In this document: one piece after another, positions 45,711-56,892 of the stretch | How the letters are laid out: every line of letters starts with the position of its first letter | How positions within the stretch are numbered: the stretch's first letter is position 1 | Source of the DNA: Carnegiea gigantea | Lineage: Eukaryota; Streptophyta; Magnoliopsida; Caryophyllales; Cactaceae | DNA: 64,000 bases | NCBI GenBank assembly: GCA_029747015.1 | Contig: JAKOGI010000186.1 | Span: forward strand, 794,001 to 858,000 | Direction of reading: 5' to 3' | Translations under genes and position numbers: made by a program | The notes under the pieces: generated by a model | Told to the model about the DNA's origin: nothing | What the model saw: only the letters and a program-made list of their open reading frames with translations | Database searches by the model: none

Positions 45711-46413
45711 AAGTCATCATTAATTGCCACTTGTCCGCACTCTAATTACGCCTCAAAGCAGATAACCTTTCAATACAGACGGCAAAAGATTTGGCAATAT
45801 TTCTCACGCCTTTGGCTCCTCGGTTTTCTAAGACGTTTTGTCTTGAGTGAACTTTTTGGTAGATATTAACGGATTGCTTTGGATTTTTAATACTGTTCTG
45901 GAAGGGCTCCCGCTCTTCAACTGGGATGTATCTAGACATTTCGTAAAAGGACGTAGGGACAGCAAGAACATTGCTCGCAGGCAAGTTTGTTTTTACGTAC
46001 GGTGGGAATCGGACGTATGTGTCGTGTTACTACCTCTAATACCTTCCACAAAGAATCTCCCCTTTTTAAATTACCATTTAATAATATTTAAAGTCTTAAT
46101 TTCCTTATGGATAATATCCTACTGCTTAAAAAGACATTCATTTAGAGGCATATGTTTGAAGCAAATAATTATGTCTTAATTTTATTTTAATTATGAACAC
46201 GTAAATTGAAATCAAAAATGTTGTTGTAACTTGTAAGTTATAACCTATTTAATTTTAAAGTAAATAAACAAGAATAACTGAACCCACAATTAGAAATCAG
46301 ATTAAGAGTTGATCTAACTTGCTGAGCTCACTCACACAATCACACCTCAACTTGACCTAAAATTCAAAGGATCTCAAGGATTTCAAGATCTTTAACATGA
46401 TCATGCATGCCCT
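45711..46413. other. Intergenic DNA
   Basis: No supported gene; the open frames are short and unrecognised. Confidence 0.4.
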
Positions 46414-46875
46414 TTAGCCCTCCACTTGAGGGCTGCCTATGCAAGCATTTTCTTCCCTCATTAAGCTCTTAGGCTCTTTCTTTAACCTTTGAACGGATCA
46501 TTTTACCTTGTTCTTCCCTAATTAAGCTCTTAATTGCTCTGCTAATCTCACCTCTGTCAATTAGCCCTGTGTGGCTGGCTCTTGGTCTTACGGCCCCCTT
46601 TATCCCCTCCCTCGTTCGGCATGACTGCGGGTTTGGCTTCTGCTCTCGCCCACGCAATTAGAGGCCAGCACACCGTGTGTTAGGCTTTCCAAAGTCGAGT
46701 TCCACCCATAATGGGTTAAAAAACACCTATGATGGATGGCTTAGGGCCTCAATCTATGGTGCCATGAGAGCCCATAGGCCTCGCTCTCGAGTCCTATATA
46801 TCCACAAACCCGTTTGGTAGGAACCCGAATGGATCTTCCCGGCTGGGTTTGGCCACTAAAATATGACCCTTTATT
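46414..46875 (-). pseudogene. UGT72-family 3' fragment (array member 6)
   Basis: Partial copy of the C-terminal half of the neighbouring gene 47349-48761. It begins near the DPFGFLPNGF block, carries a damaged PSPG region in which the HCGWN context is altered, and keeps GEISRAIKSLIREEQGKMI in frame. It ends with a degenerate ALKW tail. Stops and frameshifts are frequent and the catalytic N-terminus is absent. Confidence 0.8.
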
Positions 46876-47348
46876 AGTTTTCCTCTTCCAATAATAAAAA
46901 ACGCCATTCACAACCTTTCAATCTAGAATGTTGTCACTTACGATAACTTCTGAAAACTTAATTTTAACCTTTAGAAGCAAGTGCGTCCAAGTTTTCATTC
47001 AGTAAAAGCGTATAATATATCAAAAACCAACTAAATCAAATAAAAAATTTGCTTCACTAAAAACCCCTGTTACCTTCATAGTAAATTAAAAGTTGTCATA
47101 TTCTACACAGTCATGGAGATTTTATTACAAATTATGTCAAAAAAATTTATATTACATCTGATAATTTTTATTGAAATTGTTTTTTTAAAAAAAAATACTA
47201 GCATTAAGAAGAAGAAATACCATCCCAAGAATATAACATGACAATCTACCAAACGAAGCAACATAACTCCTAATATATATCTGGACCTCCTAGCCCTGTC
47301 ATCAAAAGAGACAATAAAATAAACCCTTCTGTGATTATGCATGGCCCT
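46876..47348. other. Spacer between UGT fragment and array member 7
   Basis: AT-rich 3' flank; nothing else recognised. Confidence 0.4.
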
Positions 47349-48761
47349 TTAATTTGATCTCCACTTGAGAGCTACCTCTTTAAGCATCTTTGTTGAAGCC
47401 CCATTTTCGTCTAGAGTAGCCTTAGCAGCCTCCTTTAATTCTTTCGCCTTTGAATGAATCATTTTACCTTGTTCTTCCCTCATTAAGCTCTTAATCACTT
47501 TGCTAATCTCATCTCTCTCAATTAGACCATTTTGGTTGGCTTTCGGCCTGATTGCAACCTTTATCCCCTCGGTCAGCATGACTGCGTTGGTCTTCTGCTC
47601 GGCATATAATGGCCACGCGATTAGAGGTACACCATGTGTTATGCTCTCTAGAGTCGAGTTCCACCCACAATGTGTCAGAAATCCACCTGTTGAGGGGTGG
47701 CTTAGGACCTTAATCTGTGGTGCCCATGACGGCACCAATAAGCCACGGTCTCGGGTCCGATCCACAAACCCATTTGGCAAGAACCCGAATGGATCTTCCC
47801 GGGTTTGGGCGGTAAAATATGACCCACTAGAAGATGTCTCATCGGGGCTCCTCACCACCCACAAAAACCTCTCCCCACTCATTTCCAACCCATATGCCAA
47901 CTCTTGAATTTGCTCATTAGTGAGGGTCCCACCACTTCCAAAGGAAACAAACAAGACCGACCCGTTGGGCTGACCGTCCAACCATCTCAAACACTCCACT
48001 GACCCACCGGGCTCATCACGCGACCCAGACTGTATTATCGGGCCAACAGGGTAAACGGGCGGTCTACCCGGTTCTTCCCTCAGAAGCGCCTCTATCGGGC
48101 CGGGCTCTAACTCCATGAAGCTATTCAACAAGATCCCATCAGCCAAGCAGGTCCGTTTAGAATGGTGGAGGATCCACTTGTACCCCTCGCTAGCCCGGTC
48201 TTGGGTCGGGTCCACAAAATCCCGCCCATGGAGCGGCACACACCCGGGTAAACAAATCGGGTCTGGCATATCACGGAACTCACACTTAACCTCCTCATGC
48301 AACGTGGGCAAATACAACATGAAATGCACATTCATTGCGGCAGTTGGGATGTACAAATAGAAGGGAACATTGACCTCTTTTGCCACCTCAAATGCATCAA
48401 GGCTGAAACAATCAGTCACCAAAGCCACCAGTTTGGTTCGGCTAGCCAACGAGCCAAGCGAGTCACGGATCGAGCCAAGGGACCGGGTCACAGCGAGGCA
48501 GATCCGGACCTCCGGCTTGCTATCACCTGTGGGCAAGTCGTCGAAATTGACAGGAGGAAGGAGGATATAATCGATGTCATTAGGTAGGGTTTTGAGAAAG
48601 TTGGTGATGGCTTCGAGAGGCTGACCGGCTACGGTGGGGATGAGTAGGGTGACTGCAAAGCCATGGTGGCTAACCAGGACCTGGGCGAGCTCCGCTAAGG
48701 GGATCAGATGGCCCATTCCTGGGCTAATAAGCATGGCTATGTAGTGCTTTTCTTCAGACAT
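47349..48761 (-). CDS. UDP-glucosyltransferase, UGT72 family (array member 7)
   Basis: Predicted phenolic glucosyltransferase; single exon, 470 residues, ATG at 48761. His18 (ISPGMGHLIP) and Asp117 (LVTDCFSLDAF) form the catalytic dyad. The segment after the Asp is CFSLDAF, where the other intact copies have LFGTxxF, so acceptor preference may differ. The PSPG box is Trp346-Gln389. After it the sequence is KTNAVML, where all other intact copies read RMNAVML. It is the first gene at the upstream end of the head-to-tail array and the parent of the fragment at 46414-46875. Confidence 0.92.
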   Translation of the reverse strand: MSEEKHYIAMLISPGMGHLIPLAELAQVLVSHHGFAVTLLIPTVAGQPLEAITNFLKTLPNDIDYILLPPVNFDDLPTGDSKPEVRICLAVTRSLGSIRDSLGSLASRTKLVALVTDCFSLDAFEVAKEVNVPFYLYIPTAAMNVHFMLYLPTLHEEVKCEFRDMPDPICLPGCVPLHGRDFVDPTQDRASEGYKWILHHSKRTCLADGILLNSFMELEPGPIEALLREEPGRPPVYPVGPIIQSGSRDEPGGSVECLRWLDGQPNGSVLFVSFGSGGTLTNEQIQELAYGLEMSGERFLWVVRSPDETSSSGSYFTAQTREDPFGFLPNGFVDRTRDRGLLVPSWAPQIKVLSHPSTGGFLTHCGWNSTLESITHGVPLIAWPLYAEQKTNAVMLTEGIKVAIRPKANQNGLIERDEISKVIKSLMREEQGKMIHSKAKELKEAAKATLDENGASTKMLKEVALKWRSN

Positions 48762-48851
48762 GGTTATGGCAAGATAAAAATGATTTTGCGTTTTTTTTTT
48801 TTTCTTGGGATGGATATTTGGGAGATTGAGGAGTTATCTGAAAGTTTGGGG

Positions 48852-48861
48852 CTATAAATAG
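48852..48861 (-). promoter_or_regulatory. TATA-like box of array member 7
   Basis: CTATTTATAG on the coding strand, about 92 bp upstream of the ATG. Confidence 0.4.
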
Positions 48862-50196
48862 TGAAAGATGGTGAGTAGTCTTATGAGGCAGGGAAAGGAA
48901 TAGGGCGGGAATTTAGCATTTCGTTTGAAATCTAAGTGCATGCATTCATGAATGTGAGAGATAAGGTTATGATCAATGGTGCCTCTTCAATGGATTATGT
49001 CGGTTCAATTTGTTGGATTGTAAGGGATGATTGATTGTCTTTTCAAAGGTGCGTGTCTCTTAAATGGGTTGCAATGGTTCACATGTAATCTTTTTGTTAG
49101 AAGAAAATCTCATGCAAGAAATCCGCGCTAAATTGGCTTGTTCACATCCTGAAAAAAAAATATATATATTTGTCAAAATTTTCACACGAGCTTTATTGAT
49201 TAAAAAAATAGTAATAATAATATGTTGACGTAGGGAAAAATTAAAGCAACCAGCATCTTCTTGTTAATTAGGTTTTCATAAGAAAAAGAAAATCATTTTC
49301 ATAATTAGGCTTATATAGTTATATTCTTATATGTCAACTTCCTTAACATCAAATAGTTTACGGAGTAAGGAAAGCAAAATTAAATATTTTTTTTGGTGTT
49401 AACTGTTAAGAGATGTACAAATATCTGCGTAAGCGTGATTTGCATATAAATATATATGTAAAAATTAAAACTCCAAAAATATACCAATGTAATATTTCAT
49501 CCATCTCATTGTTACTGCTGTAATTGACTTTTTAAAATCTTCAAGAGTCACATTTGACCATCCATAATCGCTCAAGAATTCACAAGAAACTATATGACTA
49601 AAATATCGTGAAAATTGAGGAAGAAATACTTTTGGTCAGGGCTTGTCGTAAGTACTCATCCTCTCATCCTTCCCTTAAAAACAGAAAAATTAAAGAAAGG
49701 AGATGCTATCATAGACGATGGGCCTCATAGAGTGTCCAAAGCCCAACATTAAGGGGACATACTAAGAAACCCAATTACCCTTAAATGACAGTTGAAGATG
49801 GAGTAACCCAGAACTCTCTTGATCCAAAAATTAGGGGGAAAGCCAAACCCAGAAGTCTCAGGTAAGCAAGAGCAAACGGTCGAGGGAGAGACATAGAGAG
49901 TATAGGATGATATATAAGAATATCTCCCTGGGTAAGGCTGCCACTCTGAGCACCTCTAGCTTGTCCGATTTCGAGTTTGTCCTGTGTTAGTATGGATCAG
50001 TTTTGTCGAGTCTATATAAGAATAGAAGGTGTTCCATGTGAAATTTCTGCTGATCACTGTTATATTTATGCCTTGTACAGATAGATTACAATTGGAGCAC
50101 TGCAAGCAGCAAAGAATTTGATCATCAAAAAAAAATTGTACAAAATGAGACAACCGCAATTCAAGAATTTCACCAATTTTCCTTTCCCCAATCAAA
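48862..50196. other. Intergenic DNA
   Basis: Promoter side of array member 7 and the 3' flank of the TBL gene. No other gene is seen. Confidence 0.4.
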
Positions 50197-53100
50197 TCAA
50201 CCATTGATCAGCATCTCCATCACCAAATCATTCCAAGAGTCAATCGGACCGGGCAAGCACCAATGCAAGCAGTCATTCTGAACCTTGGCATTCTTATCCT
50301 TTGCAAAAGGCTGGAACTCCCGGTATGGGCCCGGGTGACCATCAGGCCTCGATAGCGAGAGCCCAGTCGTGTCGAGCAGCTTCAAGACCGGCCCATTATC
50401 TGACGTGGACCCATTGGCCACCTTGTCAAACTCCTGCAACTCAATCTCATGAAATACTCTATCAACAGATGATATGTTCCATTCACCCTCTTTGAATGGC
50501 ACTGTTCTTTCGCAGGTACCCCCACTGAACCATTCTCCACCCTCGAAATGGTCCGGGGTTATAGTCCTAAAGAATACCACGGCCTTGTGGCTCGAGTTCT
50601 TTACAAAGTCAAAAACAAGCTTCACTGCCTTTCGATATGCATGATCAAACCCAAGGTCGGTCAAGTTCCTCTTGGGGCAGTAATGACAGCCTTGTATTGT
50701 GTTGTTTTCGTAGTATATAGCAGTCTTGAGAAACCATTTCCCCCCTGAGATTATTGCATAGTCAAAGTCCATGAATTGACTTGTCCATTTCTCGTCAAGC
50801 TTGTCTAGGTGGAGTTCGATGTCAGCTGTCGAAAACCCATAGTTGTCTTCGAATATATCGGCTTTGAGGAGGAAAGGGGACCAAATTACAGCAACTGTGA
50901 AGTTGCAAGAGGGAAAACGCCATGTCTTTGATTTGAATTGCTCGTCATGGTAGATTTCCTTGGCTGGGTCCACCTGCAAAATGTGGCTGTTTAAGTGTCT
51001 GATAACAAAGGCATGTATGATTTGAAAGAACGAGGTCACAGATCTTGCCTAATTACACTTTCTGCATTTATCGAATTTTATTTACACTATGCAAAAGTAT
51101 ATTTCTTGTCTACGATTCGTGATATATCCTTACTTTGAAAATTATGTGTGTCTTGTTGAATTGTATCTACTTAACTCGTTTAGACGTCTTGACGGTAACT
51201 ACTCGATCCTAGATAGGGGATCCACTCGATCTATGCCCCCTATCCCAGATAGAAGATCCAGTGAGTGGCTCATTATCCGATCAGAAAAGAGGAGGAACCG
51301 AAGAAGTTCAAGAGGTGAGTACAGACTCAACTTTCAAGCACGATCGATGCAAGTAATGTAACCCTATGCCTAATTCATGATGGAGCTTTCCAACTTGGCA
51401 GTGACATAGTAAATTGCAGTTTGGTAAGAAAGTTGGACTGATCATATGGCTATCTAACCTTAAAACATAGCTTTCATAACCAACCAATAGCAGCTGGCAC
51501 CCATAAAAAGCAAATAGGAGGTTTTCTTTTCACATGACCCACTAATTAAAAAGAACGATAGGACAATATATAGGAGATCAAGCACTTCAATATGGAAGCA
51601 TCGATCATGACCCTTCAGGGATAAGGAGGTCCCTGCCTTGTAGAATAAGCCATGGGAAAGTTAGTCATAACAGTACTTGAGATCTCCCTCTGTCTCTCTC
51701 TCTTTCTGCTCCACACAAAAAGAGTGAGAGTGAGTTTGTATTTGCCACATAATACAAAAGAACTATTGTATCTTAACCACATACGTTAATTAATTGCTTT
51801 CTTTTTCTGGTTGGATAATCAATTGTCCCCACATCTTCAAGATATCTTAGAGTATTAATAATTCTATTATAACAAATTAGTCCATTGCCCCCCCCCCGGG
51901 CCCCCATAGCCTCGCCCTTGCAAACAGGGGATGCATTGAGCCAGAGCACAACACCAAGGCATTGAACATTTCGCGTAAGATTACACGTCCATAACATAGA
52001 AACCAACATACAAGTCATTCTGGCAGGATTCAAGTCGAGTTAATTTAAAGCAAGGTAATTGAATGCTCGGTTCTAATTGTGTGCAACATGGATCATTTCA
52101 AGTTAGAGCCTTATTCAAGCCTAGAAGTAGAATTTCTCCAAAAGCTTGTTGAGCAAATACTATCAATAGTCGCCAGGTAAGTTTTCGTGTCAAACTAAAG
52201 ATGGTAAAAAATCAAATCTTCAAAGACTGCAAATTCATGGGTCTCTCGAAATTGGTCTCTTTAAAAGTAGAAATGCTCCAAAGGGTAAGACTGCATACAT
52301 CTAAATCTCCTCAAGTCCTACAAAAGTTGGCACACTAGGAATTGTCGTTGCTGTAAATGGGTACACATAAAAGTTTCATGGGTCTACCATAAGGCCATCA
52401 ATAAGTAAGATGGTACATGGGGGAATATACCCAAAATGGTTTCTAACAATCTATTCAGTTACAAAGGGATTCACACTTACCTGTGAGAGAGTACAAATCA
52501 AGGACTGAACATGATTGCGAGAAATGGAATCCCCAATGAATGCCCACTTCTTGTTCCTCATCAAATCAAGAAACCTCTCTGGATTGAATTTGGGCAACTC
52601 ACAATCCCTCGGACTCCACCTCCAATATAGGTAACCCGAATCTGGTCGCCCATTTTTCACACAGTTCTGATGTTCCTCAATAAATTTACAGCTATTGTTG
52701 TTGTAAACGGGCCCTGATGGGTTCGGAACCCATTCCCCTTTGAGCAGGTCACATTTTGGTTTTGCTTCATCTTTGGAAACTTCATTCTGGGACTGCGTGA
52801 CAGTGCCTATAAATGAAAATTAAGATGAAATCCACCATCAATCCATAGTTTAATTATAATGGGCACTCAAGTTTTTGCACATTTGAGCTAAATTTGCTCG
52901 ATTAATCTGAACTTTGGTTAACTTGTGCTGGACATAGTAAGCAAAACAGAGAGAAAAGATGGCGTTTGACCAGAATGCCAAAACGGAGCTTATGAAACAG
53001 TATATTAGAGAATAGATGAACCCAGAAATCTCAAAAAAGAAAGAGAAGAAGAGTGAGAAATCATACCTTCATCAGAGGTGAGGAGGCCAGTTTCTTGGGA

Positions 53101-53283
53101 ATCAATGGTGGGCGATGATTGAGACTCTAAAACAGAGGATGATTTATAATCAAAGGAATGGGAAGAAAAAAGGCGAAAAGCAAGACCCAGCAAGAGAGAT
53201 AAAACCACAAGCTTTACAAATAAAGGGTTGTGTTTGTAGAGAGAGAAGGGCTTCAATGGGCTTGAAATTGAATCCCCCCTCAT
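50197..53283 (-). CDS. TBL-family polysaccharide O-acetyltransferase (TBL25/26-like)
   Basis: Golgi membrane enzyme predicted to O-acetylate a cell-wall polysaccharide. Three exons (53067-53283, 52481-52806, 50197-50973) with GT-AG introns of 260 and 1507 bp give 439 residues. A single membrane anchor spans about residues 21-40, with the catalytic part in the lumen. The TBL/PMR5N region begins near Cys91 (CDLLKGEWVPNPSGPVY). The esterase GDS motif is at 164-166 (nucleophile Ser166). The C-terminal DxxH motif has Asp415 and His418 in DCLHWCLPGP. Overall similarity is best to TBL23-26, a group that includes mannan O-acetyltransferases; the exact substrate is inference. A (GAA)n repeat abuts the start codon on the mRNA. 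Confidence 0.9.
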
Positions 53284-53316
53284 TTCTTCTTCTTCTTCTT
53301 CTTCTTCTTCTTCTTT
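53284..53316. repeat. (GAA)n repeat in the TBL 5' UTR
   Basis: About ten CTT units on the plus strand, read as GAA in the mRNA and ending directly at the ATG. Confidence 0.9.
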
Positions 53317-54658
53317 GTGGGTGTTGCTTATGGGATTTAGATGTGAAGATAAGTTTTATTATACTACAATACTACTATCTCTTTCAGATTTCTAAATGAT
53401 GAAAATTCTGGGGGACAATGAATGTAGTGAATCAGCGTAACAGATGTTTGTTTTGTTGTGTTGTGTGGGAGGGGAGGGTGACTGGATTAGTTACTCAATG
53501 TAGGTGGTGGATGGGCATATGTTATCTTCCACAGTTGTGTGTGGTTTGCCATCTGTATCACAACTTTCCTTTCCATGGGTTACCATCCTATCAATTATGC
53601 TGTTGTCTGCTATTCAAATAGGAAGATATACATCTGAAAACAAGTTCCTTCACAGTACTCAGTGAAGGATGTTTTTTCCCCTTCTTAGATGAAGTTATTA
53701 AGTCATTGAGTATATAGATCTGTCTCTTGGGCGACATACTGATAGGATGTTTGGTCTTCATAAGAGAGAGATCAATGTTTGATTCACCGTAGGTTATATA
53801 CCTGTATATATTTACCCATCCAAAAAACAAAAAAGTTTGATGTGTAGAGTCGGAGTATAGACATCTTGTATCAACCTCGTTAGTCTGAAGACATTGCAAA
53901 TTTAACAATTCTTAATCTTTCGTGAGGGCTCCTAGCGCAAAGAAAGGCACAAGTTGTGTGCTGTATTTGCCCTATTTAAAATGGCAGTGATATTGGACTT
54001 AATTTTAACGTCAGTCATATAAAATATTAAACCACAGTTAAACAAATTATTTATCTATTTAAATTTATTTGTTCTAAGTTATACCTAGCACATTAAATTT
54101 AATTTTTAGGTCACAATCAGCCCTTTCTTGGGGGGGGGGGGGAACTCTTGTATATGTATGAATTTAAAATTTAGTTGAGGAATTAATGACTACATTGCAT
54201 CATGCAAATCGGAGTAACCAAATGGAAGATTTTCTCAATGCTACTAATTATTTAAGGGTGTTTGGCATGCATATTATGAGGTCTATATTATGCACGATTT
54301 CAGTCTCTAGTGACAAAAACCAAATCTCATTGTTAACCTAACAAGTCTGAAGTCTAAGTGGAAATAATTCATTTCCAAGATAATGCACATAGAAATATGG
54401 AATTGACAAAGATTAGAATAAAGGTGTAGGTTAATCATTCCCATCACCCCCTTGCAGTGAAAGAGCAGTGAGATTTACAACTTGCAAGCATGCACATGTC
54501 TTCTTGTTTTGTTTAACTTTTAAATATGTGGTTTGTTTCACTTGTTTTTCTTTTTTCCCCCTTCAAACTAAGTCGAAAATGAGATTTCTCTATTCATTGG
54601 TTTATGAGAAAAACCTTCGCAAATACCTATTAGATTTTCTTAACTGTAAAGGACCTAT
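53317..54658. other. TBL promoter side and intergenic DNA
   Basis: No gene recognised. A G13 tract lies at about 54130-54142. Confidence 0.4.
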
Positions 54659-54977
54659 CACTGCTACAAAATCAGTTTTTTCGATGGATTTTCCGACAAA
54701 AAAAGCAACATTTCCCGTTGAAAAATGAGTTTTCCGATAGAAATTTCGGCTGTCGACGTCCGTCGGAATAAGACCGGTCGGGAATGCGTCATAATAAGGG
54801 GACCGACGGGCTCATCCGTCGGATGCAAAAAAAAATTCGGGAAAAAATTTAAATTTTTTTTTTTTGCGGATTCCGTCGGAAATTCCGTCGGATTCCGTCG
54901 AAACTAGCCGGATTCCGTTGGAATTTTTAAAATTTATTTTAAAAAAATAAAAATATAACTTTTTCTAATAGTAGTTG
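54659..54977. mobile_element. Possible small CACTA-type element
   Basis: It starts CACTGCTACAAAA and carries several CCGTCGG subterminal words (about 54760-54910), as in many plant CACTA elements. It may end near the complement of CAACTACTATTAG at 54977. The ends are imperfect and no 3-bp target copy is clear. Confidence 0.4.
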
Positions 54978-55115
54978 TAACCTCCTAGCAAGGTTAAGGA
55001 TATATGGACCAAAAACCTTATTACTATGGAGGATATATAGCTACGTAGATTATCTTCCTATGTGCAACATTTCCTTAACCTCGCTAGGAGGTCACTACGA
55101 CAATTAGAAAAAGTT
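54957..55115. repeat. Long inverted repeat with 44-bp arms
   Basis: Arms 54957-55000 and 55072-55115 pair at 39 of 44 positions around a loop of about 71 bp. The right arm contains CACTACGACAATTAGAAAAA on the plus strand, a CACTA-like terminus. Confidence 0.7.
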
Positions 55116-56892
55116 ACAATTTAGCTCCGACATTGACGGCTAAAAACTAAAACTACAAGTATGTTCACTAATTAGGAGCAATGTGATATGAGTAGTTCTC
55201 ATATTTGTTGATCAAACTCACTTGATCCTTAATGTCGGATCACAACTATCATCAGACCATAAAGATTTCAAGAGCTTTCTATTGTTGTTTATTAATTTCA
55301 ACTTGGTGTCCTTGCTATTTATAGACGCAACAATTATCAGTATAGGCCGCCCCATTTGGACAGAAGTTATTATTTTGAATATCTATTTGTGGAGTATTAT
55401 ACACTACTCTGAAGGTAAATTTTAGAGATTATAATTAAAGGCATTATTAGTTGTTGGCTAAGATAATTAGTTTTCCACGTGAAATCTAAAACAATAAAAT
55501 GTTACCGCTAACATCACTATATAAAATTAGAGAACATTAATTAACTTAGTCAATAAATTAAAGTTTAAAAATTTGAAGTGTGTTTCTTTTCTTATGGACC
55601 TGTAATGACAATTTGAATGGCGTAAACAGAGAGGACCAATTAGGAGCCATGCAGCCTTTACGCTTCATAATGGGAGAGCTTTTTCTTTATTGTGGGAACA
55701 TAACCAAACTAATAAATCCATAATGAGATAGCTTTTTAAGAAATAGACACGGAAATGAACAGAATTAAAGTAAGATTTGATTCCCGATTTAAAGGAAGTA
55801 ATGGCTACAAAGTATGTAATTTAGGTCTGCTCTGTGGAAAGCAAGCAAGCATAGTGCCATTGGCAGTGCTAGGGAACAATTGCCGACCTTCAAACCCAAT
55901 GTCTTTTGGCCAACATATTATAAATCCTATTCCTATGTGAACACTCAAAAGCATGTTCGTTGCGTTGGAAAGCAAAATGTACCTCATTTTAAAATTAAAC
56001 TATATCTTACTTTGTCTTTACCGTATACTATTAGATTAAGTTTCAATACCCACCCCATAATCGTTTGTGAAATTAGAAAATTTGGTTTAACAACATTTTA
56101 CTCTTAAGTTCACAAATTTTGTATTTTGCAATACAACGGTACAAATTATCAACGTAAACTTCTAATCATTATTTCATCTATTAACACTGCAAGTAGTGGC
56201 TCACAATAGTTTGACCACCAATCATTATTACCGAACATAGCGTTAGCAAGATCACGAGCAAGTCTGACAGTGAGTTCTTTTGCGGGCGGGCCAATAGATG
56301 CAAGCATGGATGGGTTGTCCTTGCTTCTTCTAGTTGCTTTCTAACAAGTAACAACCCAGCAGTAAGAACGACTCTTCATCACAGTTACGGAATAACAAGT
56401 ATTTTTTTTTCTTCCCCCCCCCCTTTTTTTTGGATTGATGCATAATGTGAGCGAAATTTAAATCCGGGTGTTTTGTAACATCTCACGTTTGTTGCAGCCA
56501 CAAATTGCATCACAGAGAAATATATCCACTCAAATAAATACCAACGGTAAACCTAGCATGGATTTTAACAATATACAGCAGCCCCCCCCCCCCCTTGAAA
56601 ATTCACTCAGCTAAATTGACATTTGCTACATACATAAATCAATCACAAAGGCAAACGGGCAGCTTCTTTTCACCCTCTACACAAAAGATATTCTGCCAAA
56701 CAAATCGCAACATAAACCCCAAAACTTTCTTGTACTAGAATATTTTGACTCATCAAAACTTATGTCATCCACACCAGGTTAGACTAGACAATGAAGCTCT
56801 CAGAAGCCTTTCGATTCTGCAGTAGACTCATAATTTTATTTATCAGCCAGCTTCCCCTTCATGGCAAGCTCCGAGATTTAAGCTTTGGGGTT
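55116..56892. other. Intergenic DNA
   Basis: AT-rich, with T/C homopolymer tracts at about 56401-56431 and 56582-56595. No gene is recognised. Confidence 0.4.

Noticed and set aside
51773..52033. 86-codon frame in TBL intron 2
   Set aside because: It lies within the intron, includes a C/G homopolymer and resembles no known protein.
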